From NCBI RefSeq assembly GCF_002149925.1, contig NZ_MSLT01000006.1, positions 62,001 to 126,000 of the forward strand: a DNA stretch of 64,000 bases, written 5' to 3'. This DNA comes from Thioflexithrix psekupsensis. Its GTDB lineage: Bacteria > Pseudomonadota > Gammaproteobacteria > Beggiatoales > Beggiatoaceae. Of the stretch, positions 1 to 8,159 are shown piece after piece. Under the pieces are notes generated by a model. That model saw only the letters and a program-made list of their open reading frames with translations. It did not search any database and had not been told where the DNA came from. Within the stretch, counting starts at the first letter, position 1; each line of letters begins with the position of its first letter. The translations under genes were made by a program, and so were the position numbers.

Positions 1-1
1 T

Positions 2-508
2 GGGGGAAATGCGAGATTTTTCGCGCATTTTGCCACGCTTTCCCGCTCAACAGACACCCCCACACATTCCACCGCTGTCACGTCCTCCGCCGCGGGCGCG
101 GGAGAATTAGTACAACGTTTGGCTGATGCGCCTGCGGAATCGCGTTTGAATTTGTTACGCGAATATGTTATTTCAGTCACACGGCGCATTATCGGCATTG
201 AAGCCAATGACAATATTGATGTAGAAAAGCCGTTAATGGAATTGGGAATGGATTCGTTAATGGCTGTGGACATTCGCAACGCTTTAGCCAAAGCATTAAA
301 CACCAGTTTGCCTGTGAGTTTGTTGTTTAATTATCCATCAATTGCTGAATTATTAGGCTATTTAAGTGAGCAATTTATTCCTAAAGAAACCATTGCACCC
401 ACCACAACGGATAAAGCCGATAATCACACGGAAGAATTCGCCTATTTAGATGATTTAGATGAAGCCAGTTTAGCGGCGTTAATTGAGCAGGAATTGGGGG
501 GGAAATAG
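2..508 (+). CDS. Type I polyketide synthase, C-terminal acyl carrier domain (partial)
   Basis: This is the 3' end of a larger gene that enters from outside the window; the frame is open from base 2, so the TTG at 119 is not a real start. The visible part is an acyl carrier protein domain followed by a short acidic tail. The phosphopantetheine attachment motif is LGMDSLMAVDIRNAL, with the serine near codon 83 of the visible frame. The preceding LVQRLADAPAESRLNLLREY stretch is the usual linker and first helix of type I PKS carrier domains. The carrier tethers the growing acyl chain during polyketide or glycolipid-type synthesis. No thioesterase follows, so chain release must use another protein. 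The catalytic domains lie upstream and the product cannot be inferred. Confidence 0.85.
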   Translation, partial: GGNARFFAHFATLSRSTDTPTHSTAVTSSAAGAGELVQRLADAPAESRLNLLREYVISVTRRIIGIEANDNIDVEKPLMELGMDSLMAVDIRNALAKALNTSLPVSLLFNYPSIAELLGYLSEQFIPKETIAPTTTDKADNHTEEFAYLDDLDEASLAALIEQELGGK

Positions 509-515
509 GGTATTA

Positions 516-534
516 AGGTGGGCATTGCCCACCT
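516..534. terminator. Hairpin between convergent genes
   Basis: Perfect 8-bp stem (AGGTGGGC / GCCCACCT) with a 3-base loop lies in the 32-base gap between the PKS end and the convergent nuclease gene. Only a weak T-rich stretch follows, so a two-way terminator is inferred. Confidence 0.5.
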
Positions 535-540
535 GAAGAT

Positions 541-1500
541 TTATTCTAATTCTTGAAAAACATTATCAATTGTTTTCGCATCCAAAACATTCAAAATCCA
601 CTGTTCTAATTCGGCGGAGGTGGCTTTTTTAATTTTGGCTTCGGCAGTTTTGGGTAGTTTTCCAAAACGCTTTTTTAACAGATTAACAAGCGCGATGCGC
701 TGGCCTTTAAGTTCGCCTATGGCCTTGCCTCTTGCCTCGCCTATGGCCTTGCCTCTCGCCTCACCTTTAACCTCACCTTCAGTCATCCCCATGCGATAAA
801 GGTCTTGTCCTGCGCGGGTGTCTAATAAGTCTAAATTTAACATGTTAATCACCTCTTCTTGAGTTAGATAACGAAAACGGTTTAATAGGAATAAACCAAC
901 AATATCTAATGCCTTATTTAGCTTGCTAATGTCGGGATAAAGATCGTTCAGTTGTTTATACCAATTTTTTACTTTCAGTTGAAATTGAGGAACATCTAAT
1001 TTCTCCGAAATAGTAAAAGGCGCAAGCATGACTAAATGCGGATCAATCGCTATTAATTGTTCTTCGGTATAATCGGTTAAAACAATTTCTTGAATGAAAT
1101 TATTTTCTGGTGAAAATCCGTCTAATATTTCGCTGAATGGTAAAGCGGCTTCCTGATATTTTTTATCAGTATAGACGATAATGCCCGTAATTTTTATGCC
1201 ATCTTGGTTGGTTAAGCTCATTCGTAACATGTTGCTTAAACAACGATAGCGAATGTAAGGGTCTGAATAGCCTTGAAATTCCAGTGTTACCCGTTTTTTA
1301 TTGGCGATGTCGATCACAGGAATACCTTCGACATCGGGACGTTGTAGTTGTTTTTCCTTCAATTCAACCGCTCTAAATTGGTAGATTTCAGCTAATTTGG
1401 CATCAAAACCTGCCAATTTTAATAAGCCTGCACCAGTTAATTGCATTAATTGTAGAAAATTTTCATCTGTACCGCGTAGGATTTTTGGAGAGCGGGGCAT
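541..1500 (-). CDS. Rpn-family / PD-(D/E)XK nuclease-like protein with DUF4351-type tail
   Basis: This 319-residue protein resembles the Rpn/'putative transposase' nucleases that are scattered in many copies in cyanobacteria and sulfur bacteria; some act as DNA endonucleases that promote recombination. The N-terminal half contains the nuclease-type core: strand motif VTLEFQGYSDPYIRYRCL near residues 72-90, where the Glu-x-Gln pair fits the PD-(D/E)XK active site. The C-terminal 60 residues (KKRFGKLP, then helices ending in VLDAKTIDNVF) match the DUF4351 helical tail. Between them residues about 243-265 hold an imperfect tandem repeat of GEARGKAI units, seen in DNA as repeats at about 710-775. 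It is convergent with the PKS gene. ATG start at 1500. Substrate and biological role are unknown. Confidence 0.7.
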   Translation of the reverse strand: MPRSPKILRGTDENFLQLMQLTGAGLLKLAGFDAKLAEIYQFRAVELKEKQLQRPDVEGIPVIDIANKKRVTLEFQGYSDPYIRYRCLSNMLRMSLTNQDGIKITGIIVYTDKKYQEAALPFSEILDGFSPENNFIQEIVLTDYTEEQLIAIDPHLVMLAPFTISEKLDVPQFQLKVKNWYKQLNDLYPDISKLNKALDIVGLFLLNRFRYLTQEEVINMLNLDLLDTRAGQDLYRMGMTEGEVKGEARGKAIGEARGKAIGELKGQRIALVNLLKKRFGKLPKTAEAKIKKATSAELEQWILNVLDAKTIDNVFQELE

Positions 1501-1520
1501 TGTGGGGTGTCCTTTTTTTT

Positions 1521-1631
1521 TGTCAGAATCAGAATTTACAAAATTTCAGAATTTCCAGAATTAAAGAAAAATTTATTTCTTGAACGGATTAATTCTGAAA
1601 ATTCTTTAATTCTGAAAATCCTGATTCAAAC
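1521..1631. repeat. Degenerate MITE-like palindromic repeat
   Basis: An AT-rich stretch begins TGTCAGAATCAGAATTT and ends with the inverse-complement-like TCTGAAAATCCTGATTCA. It contains several internal CAGAATT / AATTCTG words. It belongs to the same family as the clearer copies at 9469, 21875 and 22411; its right end is degenerate. Confidence 0.55.
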
Positions 1632-1678
1632 CAAACCCAAATTCAACCAAAAAGCGAGCCTCAAAGAAAAAATGCAAA

Positions 1679-3709
1679 TCACTGTCCGCCGCGCACCAAC
1701 CGAACGTTATTACTGCCGTAGCGAGGGCTGTTGTCGTCACTACCATTGTTGAAACCCACGCCCCACGCGTTGCTTGTGCCGCCCGCAACAGGGGAGCAAG
1801 ACCAAACGAACCATTCAGACGCATCAGGAAACGCTTCCTGCACCAAAGTCGGACGTTGATAGTCCCCTTCACACTTTTTGCCATTATTCGGAAAATAGGC
1901 AGGTTTTCCGCTGCTACAGTAAACCAAGCTGCGCAGTTCCTCAATCGTCGGGAGTCGCCAATCGCTATGTCCTGCGAAATCAGCTTTTAGTGCCACCGCT
2001 GTATCGCAATACATTTCCTGTGCCTCTCCGTGACAGCGACCATCCTGCCATGTCTGCCCAACTAAGCAGCGCATCCATTGGAGATTGGTTTTAATATCAG
2101 TGACAGTACCGTCGCCGTTGTCTCGATAACGGTCTTTAATCAAGACGGGCTTGGAAGCCACAGGCACAACTTTAGAAACCACAGGCACAACTTTAGAAAC
2201 CACAGGCACAATAGGAGAAGCACAAGGCGGCAATTTCTTAGCCTTATCCAAATACGGCGTTGCCAATTTTCCACGCCCTAATGCAGATAAAGTTTCAGAC
2301 AAATGCAACCAACCATCGGCACAATCAGGATTCAACTCTACCAATTGCTCAAAACACGTTAAAGCCGCTGATAATTGCTTTAAATGCAACAAACTTAATC
2401 CATAATAATTCAACGCAAATACATTTTGCGGTTCTTGCTTTAATACCGCGGCTAATTGCTGTTCTGCTTCGGCATAACGTTCTGCCCCGCATAATGCAAT
2501 GCCCAAGTACAATTCCGCCTCTGAAAAATCCGCCGACAAACGCAATGCCGTTTGAAAATGCGTCACCGCTTGCGCAAATAATTCCAAACGCAAACACTGC
2601 ACCCCATCATCATAAGCACTACAGGCTAAATTCCGTTGATGTACGGCTTCTATTAACTCAATTTGAAAAACTAAATCTTCTCTGGGAAAGTCCGATTTTA
2701 TCGCGGGCAAAACAGGCAAATAATGACGGTCTGAATTAAGATAATACCAATCCACTAAGAAACTGGATAAAACCTTATACATATCAATAACTTCTAAACG
2801 CAATTGATATAAACACTCATCGACATCAGGCTCATCTTTTTGCAGGCGATTTTTCTCATCGCGCCAATTCCAAGGTTCGGATGTCACTTCAGCAAATTCA
2901 GCATTTCCCCAACCCCAACTGCCCACATGAAAATACACTTCTCTGTCGGTAATGTCACAATAAATCACCACCGTAGGCAAAGGCGATAACACATGACGCA
3001 ATTGTTTCACATCAATATCAAAAATATCCCGATTAAAATAATCTGCATAAAGCTCTACGGGATAAGTTGAATTTCCGTATTGGGTTTTAATAAACGCCTT
3101 TAAATGATTGCGCAATTCTTGTGGTAAATTATTCTGAAAAGAATCAGGACAACTGCGGCTAATATTTGGCGGCGCAATCAACAATAACAACGGATATTCA
3201 GTACGACCTTTTAACAACAACTCTTCCGTATCGCGGCGATTTAAACGAGATGGCCAATTTTTTTCTATGGCATCCCATTGCGTTTGAATTTCCTGCAATT
3301 TCACATCAATTTCTTGCGTTTTTAACTCGCGCAATAATTCACGATATAACGCACTTTCTTGAGCGCGAAAAACCTGTTCTTGTTGCGCCAAGCGTTCTGT
3401 TAAGCGCAATTCTTTGGCTTTTAACTCCAATAATTCGCGTCTATCCTCATGGTCAGATAGCGCAATGGCTTTTTCCATTTCAAGGCGCGTCATTTCAATA
3501 TCATTACGCTCATGATAAATGATGGCCAATTGCTTTTGATGATTGGCTTGCAGTTCTATTAAACGGCTGTTTCCGCGAATCATCTCCATGAAATCGCGGT
3601 TATTTCTCTTGTTGCCATGATTTGCAACCACTTGACCCAAAACCCGTGGGACAGCGTGAATAATTGTTTGTGAAGCGGTAAGCAAGAGAAAGGAAGTAAA
3701 AGGTTCCAT
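1679..3709 (-). CDS. TPR protein with C-terminal DUF1566 (lectin-fold) domain; candidate DGR target
   Basis: This is a 676-residue protein. Residues about 1-30 are hydrophobic and may anchor it to the membrane. Residues about 40-145 are charged and probably coiled coil (ELLELKAKELRLTERLAQQ). Residues about 380-500 contain tandem TPR repeats (AEAEQQLAAVLKQEPQNVFA, LNYYGLSLLHLKQLSAALTC). A low-complexity linker repeats PVVSKVV three times (DNA 2155-2215). The C-terminal about 150 residues are DUF1566, starting YRDNGDGTVTD and ending VRLVRGGQ. DUF1566 adopts or resembles the C-type lectin fold in known variable proteins and is usually a ligand-binding module. The last 40 codons match the two DUF1566 genes at 11-12 kb except in a hypervariable block. 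The gene lies 12 bases after the small ORF at 3721 and is probably co-transcribed with it. The function is inferred; the domains are clear. Confidence 0.75.
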   Translation of the reverse strand: MEPFTSFLLLTASQTIIHAVPRVLGQVVANHGNKRNNRDFMEMIRGNSRLIELQANHQKQLAIIYHERNDIEMTRLEMEKAIALSDHEDRRELLELKAKELRLTERLAQQEQVFRAQESALYRELLRELKTQEIDVKLQEIQTQWDAIEKNWPSRLNRRDTEELLLKGRTEYPLLLLIAPPNISRSCPDSFQNNLPQELRNHLKAFIKTQYGNSTYPVELYADYFNRDIFDIDVKQLRHVLSPLPTVVIYCDITDREVYFHVGSWGWGNAEFAEVTSEPWNWRDEKNRLQKDEPDVDECLYQLRLEVIDMYKVLSSFLVDWYYLNSDRHYLPVLPAIKSDFPREDLVFQIELIEAVHQRNLACSAYDDGVQCLRLELFAQAVTHFQTALRLSADFSEAELYLGIALCGAERYAEAEQQLAAVLKQEPQNVFALNYYGLSLLHLKQLSAALTCFEQLVELNPDCADGWLHLSETLSALGRGKLATPYLDKAKKLPPCASPIVPVVSKVVPVVSKVVPVASKPVLIKDRYRDNGDGTVTDIKTNLQWMRCLVGQTWQDGRCHGEAQEMYCDTAVALKADFAGHSDWRLPTIEELRSLVYCSSGKPAYFPNNGKKCEGDYQRPTLVQEAFPDASEWFVWSCSPVAGGTSNAWGVGFNNGSDDNSPRYGSNNVRLVRGGQ
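1706..1780 (-). other. Candidate DGR variable region in DUF1566 gene (copy 1)
   Basis: This is a 25-codon block, read on the minus strand between GCGGGC and GTTCGG. Compared with the blocks at 11018-11092 and 12127-12201, 18 codons differ at position 1 or 2 but only 3 at position 3, with no indels. The downstream flank (GTTCGG, then VRGGQ and stop) is nearly identical in all three. Many codons are NNC or NNT, as expected if AAC/AAT template codons were mutated at A. Confidence 0.7.
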
Positions 3710-3720
3710 AAAATTGTCCT

Positions 3721-3945
3721 CTAATCACTGCTGACATCGTCACAAAAATCATCACTATGGGGAGGTTCGTATTGATCATTGGCATGATGATTAAAATCAT
3801 AAGACACTATATCATCACTATCCACACCGTAAAACCCATGCAAATCATCAGAAGTATCACAGCAAGAATCAATACTTTCCTGCGCCTCTCTTCTACGACG
3901 GCGTAATTCCTCAGTCAAACCATCCAAACTATTTTGTAAACTCAT
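3721..3945 (-). CDS. Small acidic hypothetical protein
   Basis: This 74-residue protein is not recognised. It begins with an amphipathic, Arg-rich helix (LTEELRRRRREAQESI) and ends in an Asp/His-rich tail with two Cys (DSCCDTS and FCDD). A strong Shine-Dalgarno, TTTTAGGAGG at 3951-3960, sits five bases before the ATG, which supports translation. Its stop is 12 bases before the start of the TPR-DUF1566 gene, so the two probably form one operon and may work together. No membrane segment or signal peptide is visible. Confidence 0.55.
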   Translation of the reverse strand: MSLQNSLDGLTEELRRRRREAQESIDSCCDTSDDLHGFYGVDSDDIVSYDFNHHANDQYEPPHSDDFCDDVSSD

Positions 3946-4051
3946 GATCGCCTCCTAAAAATGAATCCAAAGCACAACCGAACTGACAATGTATAGCTAT
4001 CGTAGCCTATTTTCACTGTTTTTTCTAAAGCGGGGAAAATTCATTTCCTGC

Positions 4052-4945
4052 TCAAAGAACTGACCCCACCGCTCCCCGATGACCGCGTTGAGATTCAAAC
4101 ATAATCATCAAACCCGCACAACCAATAAATACTGCGCCAATAAAAAACCAATAATCTAATAAATCATCCCACAATAACCAACCATATAAACTAGAAAAAA
4201 GCACCGCCACATAACTAAAACCACCCAATTGTCCCGATGGCGCAAGACCATAGGCTTTTGTCATTAATAACTGCCCTAATGTCCCAAATAAACCCAACAT
4301 CCCCAACAATATCCACCCCTGCTCATCAGGCGTGCGCCAAGCCCACAATAAAGGCAATGCAGCCACCACCGCACTAATGGTTGAAAAATAAAACACAATG
4401 CGCGTACTGGGTTCTGTACTGGCCATTTTACGAATGCCCACTTTAGCCAACGCCGCTAATGCACTGCCTAATAAAGCAAATAAAGCAATATAATTAAAAT
4501 GCTCCCAATTCGGTTGTAAAATAATTCCCACACCCACAAAACCCACACCAATCGCCAACCGAATAAATCCTGAAATGCGCTCATCTAACCATAACCAAGC
4601 AATGATCGGAAGAAAAAACGGCAATGTCATTTTTAATAACGCCGCCTCCGCCAAAGGAATATTCGCTAAAGTATAAAAAAAACAATACATCGCCCCCAAA
4701 CCCGCTAAAGCGCGAATAAAATGCAAATGCAATTTTTCCGTACTTAACAAAGAAAAACCATAATAAAAAACCCAAGGCAATAACAAAATAATAACAATTA
4801 AATTGCGAAAAAAAACAATAACCTCAATAGGCAACGCCACCGAAGCAATTTTAATCGTTGCCGCCATAGAGGCAAACATCAACTCCGAAGCCACAATCAA
4901 CAACGCACTTAATAACAATGGATTATTCTTTAATCGTTCAGGCAT
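4052..4945 (-). CDS. EamA/DMT-family transporter
   Basis: This is an inner-membrane permease of the drug/metabolite transporter superfamily, about 297 residues from the ATG at 4945. The sequence shows ten hydrophobic segments in two EamA halves, starting LLLSALLIVASELMFASMA and ending with a helix near FFIGAVFIGCAGLMIMFES. The internal EamA motifs RNLIVIILLLPW and GFVGVGIILQPNW are typical. An in-frame TTG at 4981 would add 12 residues, but neither start has a clear ribosome site, and the ATG fits the family N-terminus better. The substrate cannot be told from the sequence; relatives export amino acids, metabolites or drugs. It reads away from the 5058 gene, so the 112-base gap should hold both promoters. 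Confidence 0.8.
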   Translation of the reverse strand: MPERLKNNPLLLSALLIVASELMFASMAATIKIASVALPIEVIVFFRNLIVIILLLPWVFYYGFSLLSTEKLHLHFIRALAGLGAMYCFFYTLANIPLAEAALLKMTLPFFLPIIAWLWLDERISGFIRLAIGVGFVGVGIILQPNWEHFNYIALFALLGSALAALAKVGIRKMASTEPSTRIVFYFSTISAVVAALPLLWAWRTPDEQGWILLGMLGLFGTLGQLLMTKAYGLAPSGQLGGFSYVAVLFSSLYGWLLWDDLLDYWFFIGAVFIGCAGLMIMFESQRGHRGAVGSVL

Positions 4946-5057
4946 ATAACACACACTAATGGGGAGATAACACAATGACAAACTTTACTTTTTTTCCCAG
5001 ATCATTCTATCATGGCCACGATTTCATCCCTTCAACTCACTTTTCAAGGAAAAACCA

Positions 5058-5525
5058 ATGGCCACTCAAACCGATGTCCTAATTGTAACAGAAGAAGGCG
5101 ATGCCTCTTCTTCAGCCAACCCGCCCAAATTGAGCTATCGAGAACGCAAAGCAGTGCGTAAAGACGCGCTGAATATCGTAAAAAAATACTCCCTGATCGC
5201 GGGCGGAGTGGGTGCGATTCCTGCGCCGTTTTTGGGACAAGTGACTGTGGGCGCGTTACTCGCCAAACTGACTTACGACTTATCCAAACTCTACCAAACC
5301 CCATGGACAGACCACAAAGCAAAAGTGGCTGTTGCCTCCGTATTGGGTGGTGCGCATACCAGTTGGATTAGTCATTACCTCATTCATTACGCCACCAAAA
5401 TCACCCCATTAACCACTATCGCCACACTCATTACCAAACCAATTATTTCGGCTGCTATTGTTTATGTCATTGGAAAATTATTTGTGCGGCATTTTGAAAG
5501 TGGCGCATGGTTAAAAGAATTGTAA
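5058..5525 (+). CDS. DUF697-like small membrane protein
   Basis: This 155-residue protein resembles DUF697/YcjF-type domains, which often sit next to or are fused to GTPases. It has a hydrophilic N-terminus and then a helix-rich core with IPAPFLGQVTVGALLAKLTY followed by DLSKLYQ, the family's characteristic proline-bounded hydrophobic helix and conserved Tyr. Further hydrophobic stretches are near TTIATLITKPIISAAIVYVI. The core is probably membrane-associated. The ATG is preceded by AAGGAAA with good spacing. It is followed 41 bases later by the Sel1 gene in the same direction, so they may share a transcript. No GTPase partner is nearby. Confidence 0.55.
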   Translation: MATQTDVLIVTEEGDASSSANPPKLSYRERKAVRKDALNIVKKYSLIAGGVGAIPAPFLGQVTVGALLAKLTYDLSKLYQTPWTDHKAKVAVASVLGGAHTSWISHYLIHYATKITPLTTIATLITKPIISAAIVYVIGKLFVRHFESGAWLKEL

Positions 5526-5566
5526 TAGAATAGGGAAACTTGACCATTTCCCAAAAGGACAGTTCC

Positions 5567-6544
5567 ATGACCTTGACCAGCACACTCCTCTGTGCCGTTT
5601 GGCTGCACACCGCGATTCTAAATGAAGCCCTCGCCACTCCGAATACTTCAGACGAGTCAGAACGCGCTACGGTAGAAATCGCTGCCGATACCCTACACGC
5701 CGCCGCACACGCTGACTCGGATTATCAACAAGCCATGACCTTGTTAGAACAAGGGCAAGGAGCAACGGCCGCAGGATTTTTAGAACAAGCGGCTCATCGA
5801 GGGGTGGTTATGGCGCAATACCGTTTAGGCTTGATGTATGCGCAGGGAGAGGGCATAGATCGGGATTTAAGTTTAGCCTTACGCTGGTTAAAAGCCGCCG
5901 CGCCGCATTACCCGCTGGCGATTGAACCGTTGCAACGTGTGCGCTACGAATTGCGTACCGCTTACACAGACGAATTTGATCGCACATGGACAGCAGCCCA
6001 AGCGGGTGATGCGCTGTCAATGTTCAAATTAGCCATCATGTTTCAAGACGGCGTAGGAACTGCACCCAACAGCGCACGCGCTTTAGAATGGTTACAACAA
6101 GCTGCTCAGGCCAATGTTGCCGATGCCCAAGCGCGTTTAGGCACGTTCTACTTGACGGGAGAACTGCTTACGCAAGATTTTCAACAAGCTGAATATTGGC
6201 TGACACGGGCAGCTTCGTTGGGCGAATCCGTATCAATGGCCTTATTAGGGACACTGTATCGAGATGCTAAGGGAGTAAAACGTAACGTGATTACAGCGAT
6301 GCAATGGTTTATTCTCTCGGCCTACCACGGCAACACAGAAGCCCTAAGTTCCCTAGATGAGCTGGTGCGCTGGCACAGCACGCCCATACAACAAGAAGCC
6401 GCACAACATGCCGCACTCATGTGGCTGCTACAACAACGCGGAATTTCTCCTCCTGCCGAATCCACGCCCACGCCACCCACCCTTCCCCCACAAGAACAGA
6501 CAACCGAACCACGCCACGAAGACAATTTGGATACAGATGGGTGA
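5567..6544 (+). CDS. Secreted Sel1-repeat protein
   Basis: This is a periplasmic or secreted protein of about 325 residues made largely of Sel1-like repeats, which are TPR-like helical hairpins used for protein-protein contacts. Repeats are recognisable as AQYRLGLMYAQGEGIDRD, MFKLAIMFQDGVGTAPN, ADAQARLGTFYLTGELLTQD and SMALLGTLYRDAKGVKRN, each ending in an A-x-x-W-x-x-x-A helix. The start chosen is the ATG at 5567, preceded by AAAGGAC. It exposes a signal peptide (TLTSTLLCAVWLHTAIL, predicted cut after ALA), whereas the upstream TTG at 5540 lacks a ribosome site. The C-terminus is Pro/Thr-rich and disordered. The binding partner is unknown. Confidence 0.75.
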   Translation: MTLTSTLLCAVWLHTAILNEALATPNTSDESERATVEIAADTLHAAAHADSDYQQAMTLLEQGQGATAAGFLEQAAHRGVVMAQYRLGLMYAQGEGIDRDLSLALRWLKAAAPHYPLAIEPLQRVRYELRTAYTDEFDRTWTAAQAGDALSMFKLAIMFQDGVGTAPNSARALEWLQQAAQANVADAQARLGTFYLTGELLTQDFQQAEYWLTRAASLGESVSMALLGTLYRDAKGVKRNVITAMQWFILSAYHGNTEALSSLDELVRWHSTPIQQEAAQHAALMWLLQQRGISPPAESTPTPPTLPPQEQTTEPRHEDNLDTDG

Positions 6545-6593
6545 AAAATTGCACAGCCATTTATCTCAATGATAAACAAAAATTATAAATCCA

Positions 6594-6622
6594 TTGCCGC
6601 TAACCACCAGACAGGTTAAAAT
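6594..6622 (+). promoter_or_regulatory. Possible sigma-70 promoter of citrate synthase
   Basis: TTGCCG (6594-6599), a 17-base spacer and TAAAAT (6617-6622) fit a sigma-70 promoter in the 200-base gap before gltA. It leaves a 5' leader of about 115 bases. Identified by eye only. Confidence 0.4.
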
Positions 6623-6745
6623 CTAATGACATTGTTGTGACTGCAAACCTGTCGTTTACGCCGTGTTGCTGCCATGACAATGCGCCTACCGCAACGCGGA
6701 TCAAGAGCCTACGCATTTCAGCTCAACCACTGAAAAGGGAAACGT

Positions 6746-8041
6746 ATGAATACTAAAACCGTCACCATTACGGATGATACCACTGGCAAATCGTTTAAAT
6801 GTCCCGTGCGCGAAGCCGTACACGGCCACCCTGTCATCGATTGTCAAGCCCTACCCAAAGAGTTGGGGATGTTCACTTTCGACCCTGCCTTCATGACCAC
6901 TGCCAGTTGCGAAAGCAAAATCACCTTTATTGATGGTGACAAAGGCATTTTGTTACATGGCGGCTATCCCATTGATCAGCTTGCTGAAAAAAGCAGTTTC
7001 TTAGAAGTATTTCACCTGCTTTTTTATGGGGAACTGCCCAGTGCAGAGCAGTTGATCAGCCTAAAAACTTCCATGAACAGCCACAGTATGCTGCACGAAG
7101 GATTGCGCAGTGTTTACAACGGCTTCCGCCGTGATGCCCATCCTATGGCGATGTTGGTGGGCATTGTGGGTGCGTTGTCGGCGTATTATCATGATTCTAT
7201 GGACATCAATAACAAACGACATCGTGAATTGTGCGCGTTGCGTTTGATTGCCAAAATGCCAACGATTGCCGCAAACTGTTACCGTTATACCAAAGGCTTG
7301 CCTTATGTTTATCCGCGTAACGATTTAAGTTATGTGGAAAATTTCATTTACATGATGTTCTCTGCCCCGACAGAAGAATATAAATTTAATAAAACGGCCG
7401 TTCATGCCTTAGAAACCATGTTAATTTTACATGCGGATCATGAACAAAATGCCAGTACTTCTACCGTACGTTTAGCGGGCAGCTCGCAAGCCAATCCGTT
7501 TGCATGTATTGCAGCAGGGATTGCGACCTTATGGGGGCCTGCACACGGGGGCGCGAATGAAGCCGTAATTCGCATGTTGCAAGAAATTCAAGACGTTAAG
7601 AATATTCCTGATTATATTGCTCGCGTTAAAGACAAGAATAATCCCACGCGCTTGATGGGTTTTGGGCATCGTGTTTATAAAAATTTCGATCCCCGTGCGA
7701 AAATTATTAATCAAGTGTGCCACGAATTGCTGCACGAACTGAATGCTGAACATGCGCCATTGTTTGAAATCGCCATGGAATTAGAACGGATCGCCTTAGA
7801 AGACGAATACTTTATTGAACGTAAACTGTATCCGAATGTTGATTTTTATTCGGGTATTATTTTAAGTGCGTTAGGGATTCCGTTGAATATGTTTACTGCA
7901 ATGTTTGCTTTAGCGCGGACTGCGGGCTGGATTTCTCAATGGAACGAGATGATGGAAGAAGGCAATGTGAAAATTGGCCGTCCACGTCAGCTTTATGTGG
8001 GCGCGGCGATGCGCGATTATGTTGATTTGGGTAAACGTTAA
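6746..8041 (+). CDS. gltA: Citrate synthase (type II)
   Basis: This enzyme condenses oxaloacetate with acetyl-CoA to citrate, the first step of the TCA cycle, in the cytoplasm. At 431 residues it has the usual length of the hexameric Gram-negative type. Signature elements are clear: [20 protein letters not shown] in the N-terminal part, the catalytic His in [20 protein letters not shown], and [15 protein letters not shown] with the second catalytic His and substrate-binding Arg. The catalytic Asp is in VDFYSG. The ATG is preceded by AAGGGAAACGT. A strong terminator follows, so it is probably monocistronic. The thiolase downstream has its own ribosome site and likely its own promoter. Confidence 0.97.
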   Translation: MNTKTVTITDDTTGKSFKCPVREAVHGHPVIDCQALPKELGMFTFDPAFMTTASCESKITFIDGDKGILLHGGYPIDQLAEKSSFLEVFHLLFYGELPSAEQLISLKTSMNSHSMLHEGLRSVYNGFRRDAHPMAMLVGIVGALSAYYHDSMDINNKRHRELCALRLIAKMPTIAANCYRYTKGLPYVYPRNDLSYVENFIYMMFSAPTEEYKFNKTAVHALETMLILHADHEQNASTSTVRLAGSSQANPFACIAAGIATLWGPAHGGANEAVIRMLQEIQDVKNIPDYIARVKDKNNPTRLMGFGHRVYKNFDPRAKIINQVCHELLHELNAEHAPLFEIAMELERIALEDEYFIERKLYPNVDFYSGIILSALGIPLNMFTAMFALARTAGWISQWNEMMEEGNVKIGRPRQLYVGAAMRDYVDLGKR

Positions 8042-8085
8042 AAAATAGGTTATTTTTAACGTGCCTTAATTAACCTATTATGTAG

Positions 8086-8124
8086 AGCAGCTTAGGAAGG
8101 TTTTTTTCTAAGCTGCTTTCTTTA
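8086..8124 (+). terminator. Rho-independent terminator of gltA
   Basis: Perfect 10-bp stem AGCAGCTTAG / CTAAGCTGCT with a 12-base T-rich loop, followed by TTCTTTAT. Confidence 0.85.
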
Positions 8125-8159
8125 TCTGATCAGAACAAGTAAAACACCCAAAGGAGATA

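Noticed and set aside
1507-1752. Plus-strand frame crossing the MITE-like repeat
   Set aside because: It is built from repeat sequence and antisense of the DUF1566 gene end; it lacks coding character.
2155-2220. Three 21-base direct repeats that might be read as a tiny CRISPR
   Set aside because: The repeats are in frame, touch one another with no unique spacers and code the PVVSKVV linker of the TPR-DUF1566 protein.
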